From Caulobacter sp. Root655 (GTDB lineage: Bacteria > Pseudomonadota > Alphaproteobacteria > Caulobacterales > Caulobacteraceae), in contig NZ_LMHC01000025.1 of NCBI RefSeq assembly GCF_001427665.1, forward strand, positions 62,001-126,000: a DNA stretch of 64,000 bases, given 5' to 3'. Both the position numbers and the translations under genes were made by a program. Of the stretch, positions 58,178 through 64,000 are shown in pieces (the first letter of the stretch is position 1; the number at the start of each line of letters is the position of its first letter). The notes beneath the pieces were generated by a model. That model did not search any database. It saw only the letters and a program-made list of their open reading frames with translations, and was not told where the DNA came from.

Positions 58178-59086
58178 TCAGCCGCCGTTGAGCGCCTCGT
58201 CCAGCGCCGTCGTCTGGGCCTTGGTGAAGGCCCGGGAGATGGCGGCCTTCGCTTCGATGGAGTCGAAGTTGTGATAGGCGCCGGGCACGACGTGCAGGGT
58301 GGTGGCGACGCCGGCCTGCTGCAGTCGCCGGGCATAGGCGACGTCCTCGTCGTGGAACAGGTCGTTGGTCCCGACGCCGATCCATGCAGGCGGCAGGCCC
58401 GAGAGGTCGGCGTAGCGGGCCGGCGCGGCCAGCGGCGGCCCGTCGCCGTCCGCGACGGCGGGGCCGAGGTAGGCGCGCCAGCCGAAGCGGTTGCTGGCCG
58501 GGCTCCAGAGGCGCAGCGACCGCGGGTCGATGTCGGTGCGGGTCGTGGTCCGGTCATCCAGCATCGGGTAGGACAGCAGTTGCAGAACCGGACGAATCCC
58601 GCCGCGCTCCTTGGTCAGCAGCGCCAAGGCGGCGGCCAGACCGCCGCCGGCGCTGGCCCCGCCGATGGCGATGCGCGCGGGGTCGATGTCGGGTTGGCGG
58701 GCCAGCCATTGCAGCGCGGTGTAGCAGTCTTCCAGCGGGGCCGGGAACGGGTGCTCGGGCGCGAGCCTGTATTCCACCGAGACGACGACGATGTTGAGCT
58801 GGTCGGCGACGCCGCGGCAGAAGCCGCTGTCCTGCGCCGCGTCGCCGAGCACCATGCCGCCGCCATGGATCCACAGCAGCGCCGGAGACCGAGGACGGGT
58901 CGAAGCCGGGCGAAAGACATGCACCGACACATTGGCGTCCACGGAGACGACCTGCGCGTCCGGCCGCCGAGCGATCGCCGCGAGCTTGGTGAGGACACGG
59001 AGCGCGGGAAGCGTTCGAGCGGTGATGACCGTGCGGGGAAGGAACCGCGCGGCTCGCAGTTGTGGGTTGAAGGGGTGCGCGGTCAT
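58178..59086 (-). CDS. Alpha/beta hydrolase of the hormone-sensitive lipase type
   Basis: The 302-residue product carries the HGGG oxyanion motif (LLWIHGGGMVLGD), catalytic Ser in GGASAGGGLAAALAL, and late Asp/His (PGAYHNFDSIEAK), the triad order of HSL-family esterases. No signal peptide is obvious. It is the last gene of a minus-strand cluster (SDR, TetR, hydrolase) and might act on esters or lactones handled by the SDR. Its end is 22 bases from the receptor end, so the two transcripts converge. Substrate unknown. Confidence 0.9.
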   Translation of the reverse strand: MTAHPFNPQLRAARFLPRTVITARTLPALRVLTKLAAIARRPDAQVVSVDANVSVHVFRPASTRPRSPALLWIHGGGMVLGDAAQDSGFCRGVADQLNIVVVSVEYRLAPEHPFPAPLEDCYTALQWLARQPDIDPARIAIGGASAGGGLAAALALLTKERGGIRPVLQLLSYPMLDDRTTTRTDIDPRSLRLWSPASNRFGWRAYLGPAVADGDGPPLAAPARYADLSGLPPAWIGVGTNDLFHDEDVAYARRLQQAGVATTLHVVPGAYHNFDSIEAKAAISRAFTKAQTTALDEALNGG

Positions 59087-59151
59087 CGTGTCTTCCTGTC
59101 CGATGGGGCGCGACGCGCCGGGTGCGCCGGGGCTTGTCGCGGAAATGAGAG

Positions 59152-59742
59152 TCAGGGTCGGAGCTCGGCGTCCACCAGGGCCAGGGCGTTACGGAGGCCC
59201 TGCTCAAGGAGGTCATCGGAGAGCTGCCGGTCGGTCAGGGCGCGGCAGAGCTGTAGTGTCCCGGCCATCAGGCCCAGGAGGCTGAGCGCCTTCACGCGGG
59301 CCGAGAGCGGATCTTCGGGCGCCATGCGGGCGGCGAGGCCGTCGATGACGACCAGCACGCCGTCGGTGTAGGCCTGCCTGATCGAGTCCGCGCAGCGCCC
59401 GATCTCGTCGAGCAGGGCGGCGTTGGGGCAGCCGTCCCCGGGATTGTCCCGGTGATCGGCCGACAGGTACCAGCGTATGATCTGTTCGAGACCGGCCGGG
59501 CCGGGCTCCGTCAGCTCGACGATGCTCGCGTGCAGTGCGTGCAGTTGGTCGGTGACAGCCTCCGCGACGAGGCTGTCCTTGGATTCGAAGTGGGCGTAGA
59601 AAGCGCCGTTGGTCAGGTCGGCGTCCTTCATGAGCGTTGCGACTCCGGAACCGTCGATGCCATCCCGCTTGAGCCGCCGACCGGCCGTCGCGATGATCCG
59701 CCGCCTTGTCTCCTGCTTGTGTTCGTTCGTGTAACGCACCAT
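59152..59742 (-). CDS. TetR-family transcriptional regulator
   Basis: The 196-residue product has the TetR HTH (QETRRRIIATAGRRLKRDGIDGSGVATLMKDADLTNGAFYAHFESKDSLVAEAV) near residues 9-60 and a helical effector domain. It lies 65 bases upstream of the HSL hydrolase gene and its ATG overlaps the SDR stop by one base, so it is translated from the same message as the SDR. It probably represses this cluster; a candidate operator is at 60581-60651. Confidence 0.9.
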   Translation of the reverse strand: MVRYTNEHKQETRRRIIATAGRRLKRDGIDGSGVATLMKDADLTNGAFYAHFESKDSLVAEAVTDQLHALHASIVELTEPGPAGLEQIIRWYLSADHRDNPGDGCPNAALLDEIGRCADSIRQAYTDGVLVVIDGLAARMAPEDPLSARVKALSLLGLMAGTLQLCRALTDRQLSDDLLEQGLRNALALVDAELRP

Positions 59743-60560
59743 CAGCTCGGCATCCGGTTGAATTTGCGGATGACGCGGTCGAAGATCCGGGCCGGGGCGA
59801 CCCGGTGCACCGCGTTGATGGTCCGGGCGGTCGTACCGGCGGTGCGCCGGAGTTTCGGGTTCCGGTCGATGGCCGCCGCGACGATCACCTTGGCGACGAC
59901 GGCGGGGTCGTCGCCGCTGCTGAGGTTCTTCTCCAGCAACTCGTCGTAATTGCGCCGTCCCGCCGCGTAGAGCGGCATGGGGCTATCGGCCACCACGCTG
60001 TGGCCCGCGAACGGCGTGTTGATCGGGCCGGGCTCGACGAGCAGGACCCGGACGCCTTGGTCGCGAACCTCGTGGTCCAGCGATTGGGAGTAGCCCTCGA
60101 CCGCGTGCTTGGTCGAGACGTAGAGGGCCATGAACGGGCTGGGGACGAATCCGCTGAGGGACGAGACATTGATGATGCGTCCGCGGCCTTGGGCGCGCAT
60201 GTGCGGCAGGACCGCCTTGGTCGTCCGCATGACGCCGTAGACGTTGATGTCGAAGATGTCGTGCGTCTGGGCGATCGAGAACTCTTCGGCCGCGCCGGTC
60301 GTGCCAACGCCGGCGTTGTTGACCAGGAGGTCGATGCGCCCGAACCGGTCGATCACCTGCTTGACCGCCGAGGCGACGGATTCATCGCTGGTCACGTCGA
60401 GGTCGAGATAGGTCACCCCGGCGGGCGCGGTGAGTTGCGCGGTGTTGCGGCCGGTTCCGATCACCTGGAAACCCGCGGCGGCCAAGGCGATCGCCGTGGC
60501 CTTGCCGATGCCTGAGGAGGCGCCCGTTACGAGCGCGACTTGCGAAGTAGCTGTCATCAC
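59742..60560 (-). CDS. Short-chain dehydrogenase/reductase
   Basis: The 272-residue product has the Rossmann motif VTGASSGIGKATAIAL (TGxxxGIG), NNAGVG, the catalytic serine/tyrosine/lysine segment NVSSLSGFVPSPFMALYVSTKHAVEGY (YxxxK), and PGPINTPF, all hallmarks of classical NAD(P)-dependent SDRs. It oxidises or reduces a hydroxyl or keto group, substrate unknown. It is the first gene of a minus-strand unit with TetR and HSL-type hydrolase genes, so a catabolic or detoxification role is plausible. Start ATG at 60560. Confidence 0.92.
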   Translation of the reverse strand: MMTATSQVALVTGASSGIGKATAIALAAAGFQVIGTGRNTAQLTAPAGVTYLDLDVTSDESVASAVKQVIDRFGRIDLLVNNAGVGTTGAAEEFSIAQTHDIFDINVYGVMRTTKAVLPHMRAQGRGRIINVSSLSGFVPSPFMALYVSTKHAVEGYSQSLDHEVRDQGVRVLLVEPGPINTPFAGHSVVADSPMPLYAAGRRNYDELLEKNLSSGDDPAVVAKVIVAAAIDRNPKLRRTAGTTARTINAVHRVAPARIFDRVIRKFNRMPS

Positions 60561-60580
60561 GAGCTCCTGAAACTTTGAAT

Positions 60581-60651
60581 TACGATCATACTATAATGGG
60601 AGCTGGATAGTCGCGGGGCAAGGTCTCCCCGGAGATTAAATTATGATCGCA
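60581..60651. promoter_or_regulatory. Candidate operator region for the SDR/TetR cluster
   Basis: TACGATCATA (60581-60590) and TATGATCGCA (60642-60651) are inverted copies with nine of ten matches, spaced 51 bases apart, in an AT-rich stretch that begins 20 bases before the SDR start. CTATAAT at 60591-60597 could be a -10 element for the opposite strand. They could be two half-sites for the adjacent TetR regulator, or part of a promoter. Confidence 0.4.
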
Positions 60652-60776
60652 CTTTCATGGGGGGGCGAAACGAGGACCGCGGCGGGCCGGACAAGCTCGG
60701 TGAAAGAGGGACACGCACTCTTTTTCCGGCGTAGGCGACGGCTTTTCGGCGACTTGCGCGCTCCTGGCCGGAGCAA

Positions 60777-60810
60777 GGACGGGGACAGGCGCATGCGCCT
60801 GTCACCGTCC
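60777..60810. repeat. 34-base near-perfect palindrome
   Basis: GGACGG-G-GACAGG and its complement around GCGCATGCGC form a palindrome of 34 bases with only one unpaired base on each side. It lies directly before the family G element (60816) in the region between the SDR and the small membrane protein, and could be an extruded cruciform or a terminator. Confidence 0.7.
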
Positions 60811-60815
60811 GGTTC

Positions 60816-60873
60816 GAAAACGCCTGTTTCGGCTTCTATGGCGGCGCTCGGGGCGGGGACTCCACCGTTTTCC
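60816..60873. repeat. 58-base interspersed element, family G, copy 2
   Basis: The element begins GAAAACGCCTGTTTCGGC and ends ACTCCACCGTTTTCC, the same length and ends as copy 1 at 55765-55822. The difference is mainly in the centre (GCGGCGCTCGGGGCGGGG versus GCGGAGCCGTCGGTAGGG). Confidence 0.8.
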
Positions 60874-60899
60874 CCAAGTTCGGCGGAATGGGCTGGGCG

Positions 60900-61373
60900 T
60901 CAGGCCGCCTTGGGTTTGACGCGCCGTGCTTGAGCGAGGCCGGAACACAGGCCCGCGAACGCGCCGGCGCAGAGGGACCATATCAGGAGGCCCCGGGATC
61001 CGTTCTCCGAGTCCATCATCGCATCGACACGCTCCGCGCCCATGGTGGCCATCGCCAGCAACGGAAAGAACTCCGCGGCCAGGACGCCCGCGCCGACGCC
61101 GATGATCATCGATCGCCAAGGCGGCTCGCCGGGCCGGTGAAACGCAGCGGCGAGAAGACCCGCGACGAACGCCGGGACGAGACTGCTCATGACGCCCGTG
61201 ATCACGGTCATGAAGAGGCTGAATCCCAGGCCCAAACTGGGCCCGTCGTTCATTGCCTCGGACCATACGAAAAAGACGGCCAGTCCGGCGGTGCTGGCTA
61301 GGGGATAGACGGCGAAGTAAAGCCACACCGTGCGCCATTCGAAGCGCGGCGGGCGGGCGGCCACGGCCTCCAC
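60900..61373 (-). CDS. Small hypothetical membrane protein
   Basis: The 157-residue product starts at a GTG whose G is the last base of the dihydroorotase-homologue TAG stop (TAGTG), so the two genes are coupled. It has about four hydrophobic helices (WLYFAVYPLASTAGLAVFFVW, FSLFMTVITGVMSSLVPAFVAGLLAA, SMIIGVGAGVLAAEFFPLLAM, GLLIWSLCAGAFAGLCSG) and a basic C-terminus. A longer frame with an Arg-rich start lies within the dihydroorotase-homologue gene and was rejected. I do not recognise the family. It is the last gene of the pyrB unit. Confidence 0.65.
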   Translation of the reverse strand: MEAVAARPPRFEWRTVWLYFAVYPLASTAGLAVFFVWSEAMNDGPSLGLGFSLFMTVITGVMSSLVPAFVAGLLAAAFHRPGEPPWRSMIIGVGAGVLAAEFFPLLAMATMGAERVDAMMDSENGSRGLLIWSLCAGAFAGLCSGLAQARRVKPKAA

Positions 61374-62674
61374 TAGCCCTCCGCCCGGTGCACCACCCGC
61401 CCGTCGACGATCGTCATCAGCACGTGGCCTTGCAGCCGGCGCCCGTCGAACGGCGAGTTCTTGGACTTCGACAACAGCTTGTCGGCGTTGATGATCACCG
61501 GGGCGTCGAGGTCGCACAGCACCAGGTCGGCCGGGGCGCCGGGGGCGATGCGGCCCGACCGCAGGCCGATCAGGGCGGCGGGGGCCAGGGTGACGGCGCG
61601 GATCAGGTCGATCAGCGGCACGCGCTCGTCGTGATAGAGGCTCAGCAGGGCCGGCAGCAGGGTCTCCAGACCCACGGCGCCGGGCGCGGCCTCGTCATAG
61701 GGCAGGCGCTTGTCCTCGGCCGGGGCCGGGGCGTGGGCGCTGACGACGATGTCGATCAGGCCGTCGGCCAGGGCCTCGATCAGCGCCTGGCGGTCGTCCT
61801 CGCCGCGCAGGGGCGGGGTGACCTTGGCGAAGGTCCGGTAGTCGCCGATGTCCAGTTCGTTGAACGACAGGTGGTTGATCGACACGCTGGCGTGGATCCG
61901 CAGTCCCTTGGACTTGGCGCGGGCCAGGGTCTCCAGGGCGCCGGCGCTGGTGATCTGGTCGACCAGCAGCCTCCCGCCCGTGGCTTCCAGCAGGGCGATG
62001 TCACGCTCCAGCATGATCCGCTCGGCCATCGGCGAGATCGAGGGCAGGCCCATGCGGCCGGCGAACTCGCCGCCGGTCGCCGCCCCACCCTTGGCCAGCC
62101 ACGGGTCCATCGGTCGGTGGGCCAGCAGGGTGTCGAAGCCGCGGGCATAGGTCAGGATGCGCTGCATCACCTTGCTGTCGACGATCGGCCGGTCGGCGTC
62201 GGTGACATAGACGCAGCCGGCCTCGCGCATCAGGCCGATCTCGGCCATCTGCTCGCCGCGCAGGCCCTTGGTCGCCGCCCCGGCGCAGAGGATGCGGGCG
62301 GCGTCGATGTCGCGCGAGCGACGCAGGATGAAGTCGACGACGCTGGGGTCGTCGACCGCCGGGTCGGTGTCGGGCTGGACGACGAAGCTGGTGACGCCCC
62401 CGGCCGCGGCGGCCTTGGCGGCGCTGGCCAGGGTTTCCTTGGTCTCGGCCCCGGGCTCGCCGGTCTTGACCCGCAGGTCTATCAGCCCGGGGGCCAGCAT
62501 GGCGCCGCCGCAGTCGACGACCCGGACGTTCTTGGACAGCTTGCCGAACTCGCGACCCTTGGCGACGTCGGAGATCACGCCTTCGGAGACGATCACCCCG
62601 CCGGGGCCGTCATAGCCGCTCTCGGGATCGACCAGGCGGGCGTTGATCAGGGCCAGGGGCTGGGGGGTGTTCAT
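61373..62674 (-). CDS. Dihydroorotase homologue lacking metal ligands (PyrC'-like)
   Basis: The 433-residue product matches the long dihydroorotase family along its length (APGLIDLRVKTGEPG, SFVVQPDTDP, SVSINHLSFNE, SAHAPAPAEDKRLPYDEAAPGAVGLETLLPALLS). The HxH metal site expected after GLIDL (normally HVH) reads R68-V-K70, so the binuclear zinc centre is lost. Such PyrC' proteins are known to be inactive but to form a complex with aspartate carbamoyltransferase; pyrB lies just upstream on the same strand. An active pyrC should then exist elsewhere. It is followed by a small membrane protein gene that overlaps its stop. Confidence 0.9.
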   Translation of the reverse strand: MNTPQPLALINARLVDPESGYDGPGGVIVSEGVISDVAKGREFGKLSKNVRVVDCGGAMLAPGLIDLRVKTGEPGAETKETLASAAKAAAAGGVTSFVVQPDTDPAVDDPSVVDFILRRSRDIDAARILCAGAATKGLRGEQMAEIGLMREAGCVYVTDADRPIVDSKVMQRILTYARGFDTLLAHRPMDPWLAKGGAATGGEFAGRMGLPSISPMAERIMLERDIALLEATGGRLLVDQITSAGALETLARAKSKGLRIHASVSINHLSFNELDIGDYRTFAKVTPPLRGEDDRQALIEALADGLIDIVVSAHAPAPAEDKRLPYDEAAPGAVGLETLLPALLSLYHDERVPLIDLIRAVTLAPAALIGLRSGRIAPGAPADLVLCDLDAPVIINADKLLSKSKNSPFDGRRLQGHVLMTIVDGRVVHRAEG

Positions 62675-62697
62675 GCGGCGGTCTCGATCGTGCGCGG

Positions 62698-62803
62698 TGC
62701 GTCCTTCGAGGCCTGCTGTGCAGGCGCCTCAGGATGAGGAACTTTGTTGCGGCTGAATTCCTCATCCTGAGGTGTGAGGCGCAGCCGAGCCTCGAAGGAC
62801 GCA
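62698..62803. repeat. Intergenic inverted repeat, family A, copy 2
   Basis: The outer arms TGCGTCCTTCGAGG and CCTCGAAGGACGCA and the inner arms CCTCAGGATGAGG and CCTCATCCTGAGG are the same as in copy 1 at 2124-2228. It lies between pyrB and the dihydroorotase homologue, which are on the same strand, so it interrupts what would otherwise be a short operon gap. Confidence 0.85.
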
Positions 62804-62810
62804 GGGCCTC

Positions 62811-63818
62811 TCACTGCCCGTGCTCCTCGAGCCGATGCGCCAGCGAGGCCAGGACGGCCATGCGGGCGGCGACGCCCATCTCGACCTGGTCCTGGATCAG
62901 GCTGATCTCTGGATCGTCGGCGACATCGGAATCGATCTCGACGCCCCGGTTCATCGGGCCGGGGTGCATGACCTTGGCCTTGGGCGCGGCCTTGGCCAGT
63001 TTCTCGCGGTCCAGGCCGTAGAAGCGGAAATATTCGCGGGTCGAGGGCACGAAGGCCCCCTGCATGCGCTCCAGCTGCAGGCGCAGCATCATCACCACGT
63101 CGGCCCCGGCGATGCCGGCCTTCATGTCGTGGTGGACGGTGACGCCCCAGCGCTCGGCCTGGGCCGGCATCAGGGTGGGCGGGCCGACCAGGCGGACGCT
63201 GGCGCCCAGGGTGTGGAGGAGGCTGACGTTCGAGCGCGCCACCCGGCTGTGCAGCACGTCGCCGCAGATCGCCACGGTCAGGCCCGAGACTCGGCCGAAG
63301 GCGCGGCGGATCGACAGGGCGTCCAGCACCGCCTGGGTCGGATGCTCATGCTGGCCGTCGCCGGCGTTGATGACGCTGCCGCTGACCTTCTGGCTCAGCA
63401 GGCTGGCCGCGCCCGACGAGGCGTGGCGCACCACCAGCAGGTCGGGGCGCATGGCGTTGAGGGTGACGGCGGTGTCGATCAGGGTCTCGCCCTTGGTGAT
63501 CGACGAGGTGCGCGGGCTCATATTGACGACGTCGGCGCCCAGCCGCTTGCCGGCGATCTCGAACGACGACTGGGTGCGGGTGCTGTTCTCGAAGAACAGG
63601 TTCATCAGCGTCCGGCCCTTGAGGATGTCGAGGGACTTGGACGTCTGGCGGTTGAAGGCGACGAAGGCGTCGGCCAGGTCCAGCAGGTCAGTGGCCTGCG
63701 GGGCGTTCAGGTCGGCGGCCGACAGGAAGTGGCGCCGGGGGAAGGAAAACATGCGCTTGAGGATCGGATCGATCGCTTCAGCGGGGTCATGATGGGCTGG
63801 GGGGGCTTTGGCCGTCAT
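62811..63818 (-). CDS. pyrB: Aspartate carbamoyltransferase catalytic chain
   Basis: The 335-residue product carries the carbamoyl-phosphate motif FFENSTRTQSSFE at about residues 75-87, SSITKGETLIDT, GDGQHEHPTQAVLDAL and VARSNVSLLHTLGA, all conserved in ATCase. It transfers a carbamoyl group to aspartate, the first committed step of pyrimidine synthesis. There is no pyrI regulatory gene nearby; instead a dihydroorotase homologue without metal ligands follows, as in dodecameric PyrB/PyrC' complexes. A 20-residue N-terminal extension precedes the fold. Confidence 0.96.
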   Translation of the reverse strand: MTAKAPPAHHDPAEAIDPILKRMFSFPRRHFLSAADLNAPQATDLLDLADAFVAFNRQTSKSLDILKGRTLMNLFFENSTRTQSSFEIAGKRLGADVVNMSPRTSSITKGETLIDTAVTLNAMRPDLLVVRHASSGAASLLSQKVSGSVINAGDGQHEHPTQAVLDALSIRRAFGRVSGLTVAICGDVLHSRVARSNVSLLHTLGASVRLVGPPTLMPAQAERWGVTVHHDMKAGIAGADVVMMLRLQLERMQGAFVPSTREYFRFYGLDREKLAKAAPKAKVMHPGPMNRGVEIDSDVADDPEISLIQDQVEMGVAARMAVLASLAHRLEEHGQ

Positions 63819-63873
63819 GAAACGTGGTCATAGGCGGCTTTGGTCGTCGGTGGAAGGGCGGCGCTCACAAGAA

Positions 63874-64000
63874 CCTCCCCCTGTGGGGGAGGCGGTCGCG
63901 TAGCGACCGGTGGGGGGAGTTTGGGATTGTCGATCCAGGGGCCGGCCGTCTGCCGATCATTCCCCCCACCGTCGGCTTCGCCGACACCACAGGGGGAGGC
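63874..64000. repeat. Dispersed inverted repeat, family E, copy 4 (at window end)
   Basis: The left arm CCTCCCCCTGTGGGGGAGG, then GTCGCGTAGCGACCGG, the central GTCGATCCAGG...CCGTCTGCCGATCA and the right GTCGGCTTCGCCGAC correspond to copy 1 at 18471. It lacks the TCCCC before the final ACAGGGGGAGG, so the last arm is shortened; the element reaches the end of the window. Confidence 0.8.

Noticed and set aside
55966..58557. 863-codon minus-strand frame over the TonB receptor and hydrolase
   Set aside because: It has no domain match and overlaps two well-supported genes.

Overview
The window is a high-GC, densely packed alphaproteobacterial chromosome segment that looks like Caulobacter or a close relative. 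The strongest evidence is the adjacent divK-pleD pair: the deduced DivK and PleD keep Asp53, and PleD keeps the R359xxD362 inhibitory site and the GGEEF motif at 368-372, as remembered for C. crescentus. A CtrA-type box lies upstream of divK. An mreB-mreC-mreD-mrdA-rodA cluster, the sulfite-reduction operon layout and many palindromic intergenic repeats fit the same group. No rRNA, CRISPR array, insertion sequence or intact prophage was seen.

Layout. 1-5150: the end of ispA, dxs, a lipoprotein, a thiolase-like protein with a glutathione S-transferase, and tRNA-Lys. 5232-9757: an Hpt phosphotransfer gene, then a truncated tRNA-Arg 3' half and an accessory stretch. That stretch holds a Trp-rich microprotein, an exported transglutaminase-like protein, a secretin-N-domain-like lipoprotein, a glycine/proline-rich protein, a truncated secreted protein and an orphan restriction-endonuclease-like protein. 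It is the most island-like part of the window. 9885-15548: chorismate mutase and a LysR regulator, then the siroheme/sulfite-reduction operon (SUMT, DUF2849, cysI, DUF934, cysH). 15723-25935: secreted and housekeeping accessory genes, including S1/P1 nuclease, Nudix, a GIY-YIG/DUF2239 pair, an orphan ParA, a TVP38-type membrane protein, a 606-residue unknown, and a TetR regulator divergent from an alkylsulfatase. 26031-29967: leuA with a candidate leucine-rich leader peptide, a methyltransferase and a DMT transporter. 30342-36283: the elongasome operon. 36430-46128: small secreted proteins, dinB, a HAD protein, divK-pleD, glutamine cyclotransferase, rpmG, Nudix, an M20 peptidase and an SGNH esterase. 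46309-55705: rnr, a Pro-rich membrane protein, topA, an alpha/beta hydrolase, a DUF4160-DUF2442 pair, dprA and plsY. 56023-60560: a Fur-box-preceded TonB receptor and a hydrolase/TetR/SDR cluster. 60900-63818: a small membrane protein, a dihydroorotase homologue lacking its metal ligands, and pyrB.

Core genes supply isoprenoid precursors (ispA, dxs), cell-wall elongation (mre/mrd), cell-cycle signalling (divK/pleD), sulfate assimilation, leucine and pyrimidine synthesis, RNA decay and DNA topology. Several families of imperfect or perfect inverted repeats sit between genes, mostly at operon ends. Coordinates, motifs and overlaps were read directly from the sequence. Family names come from recognised motifs and gene order, and no database search was run.
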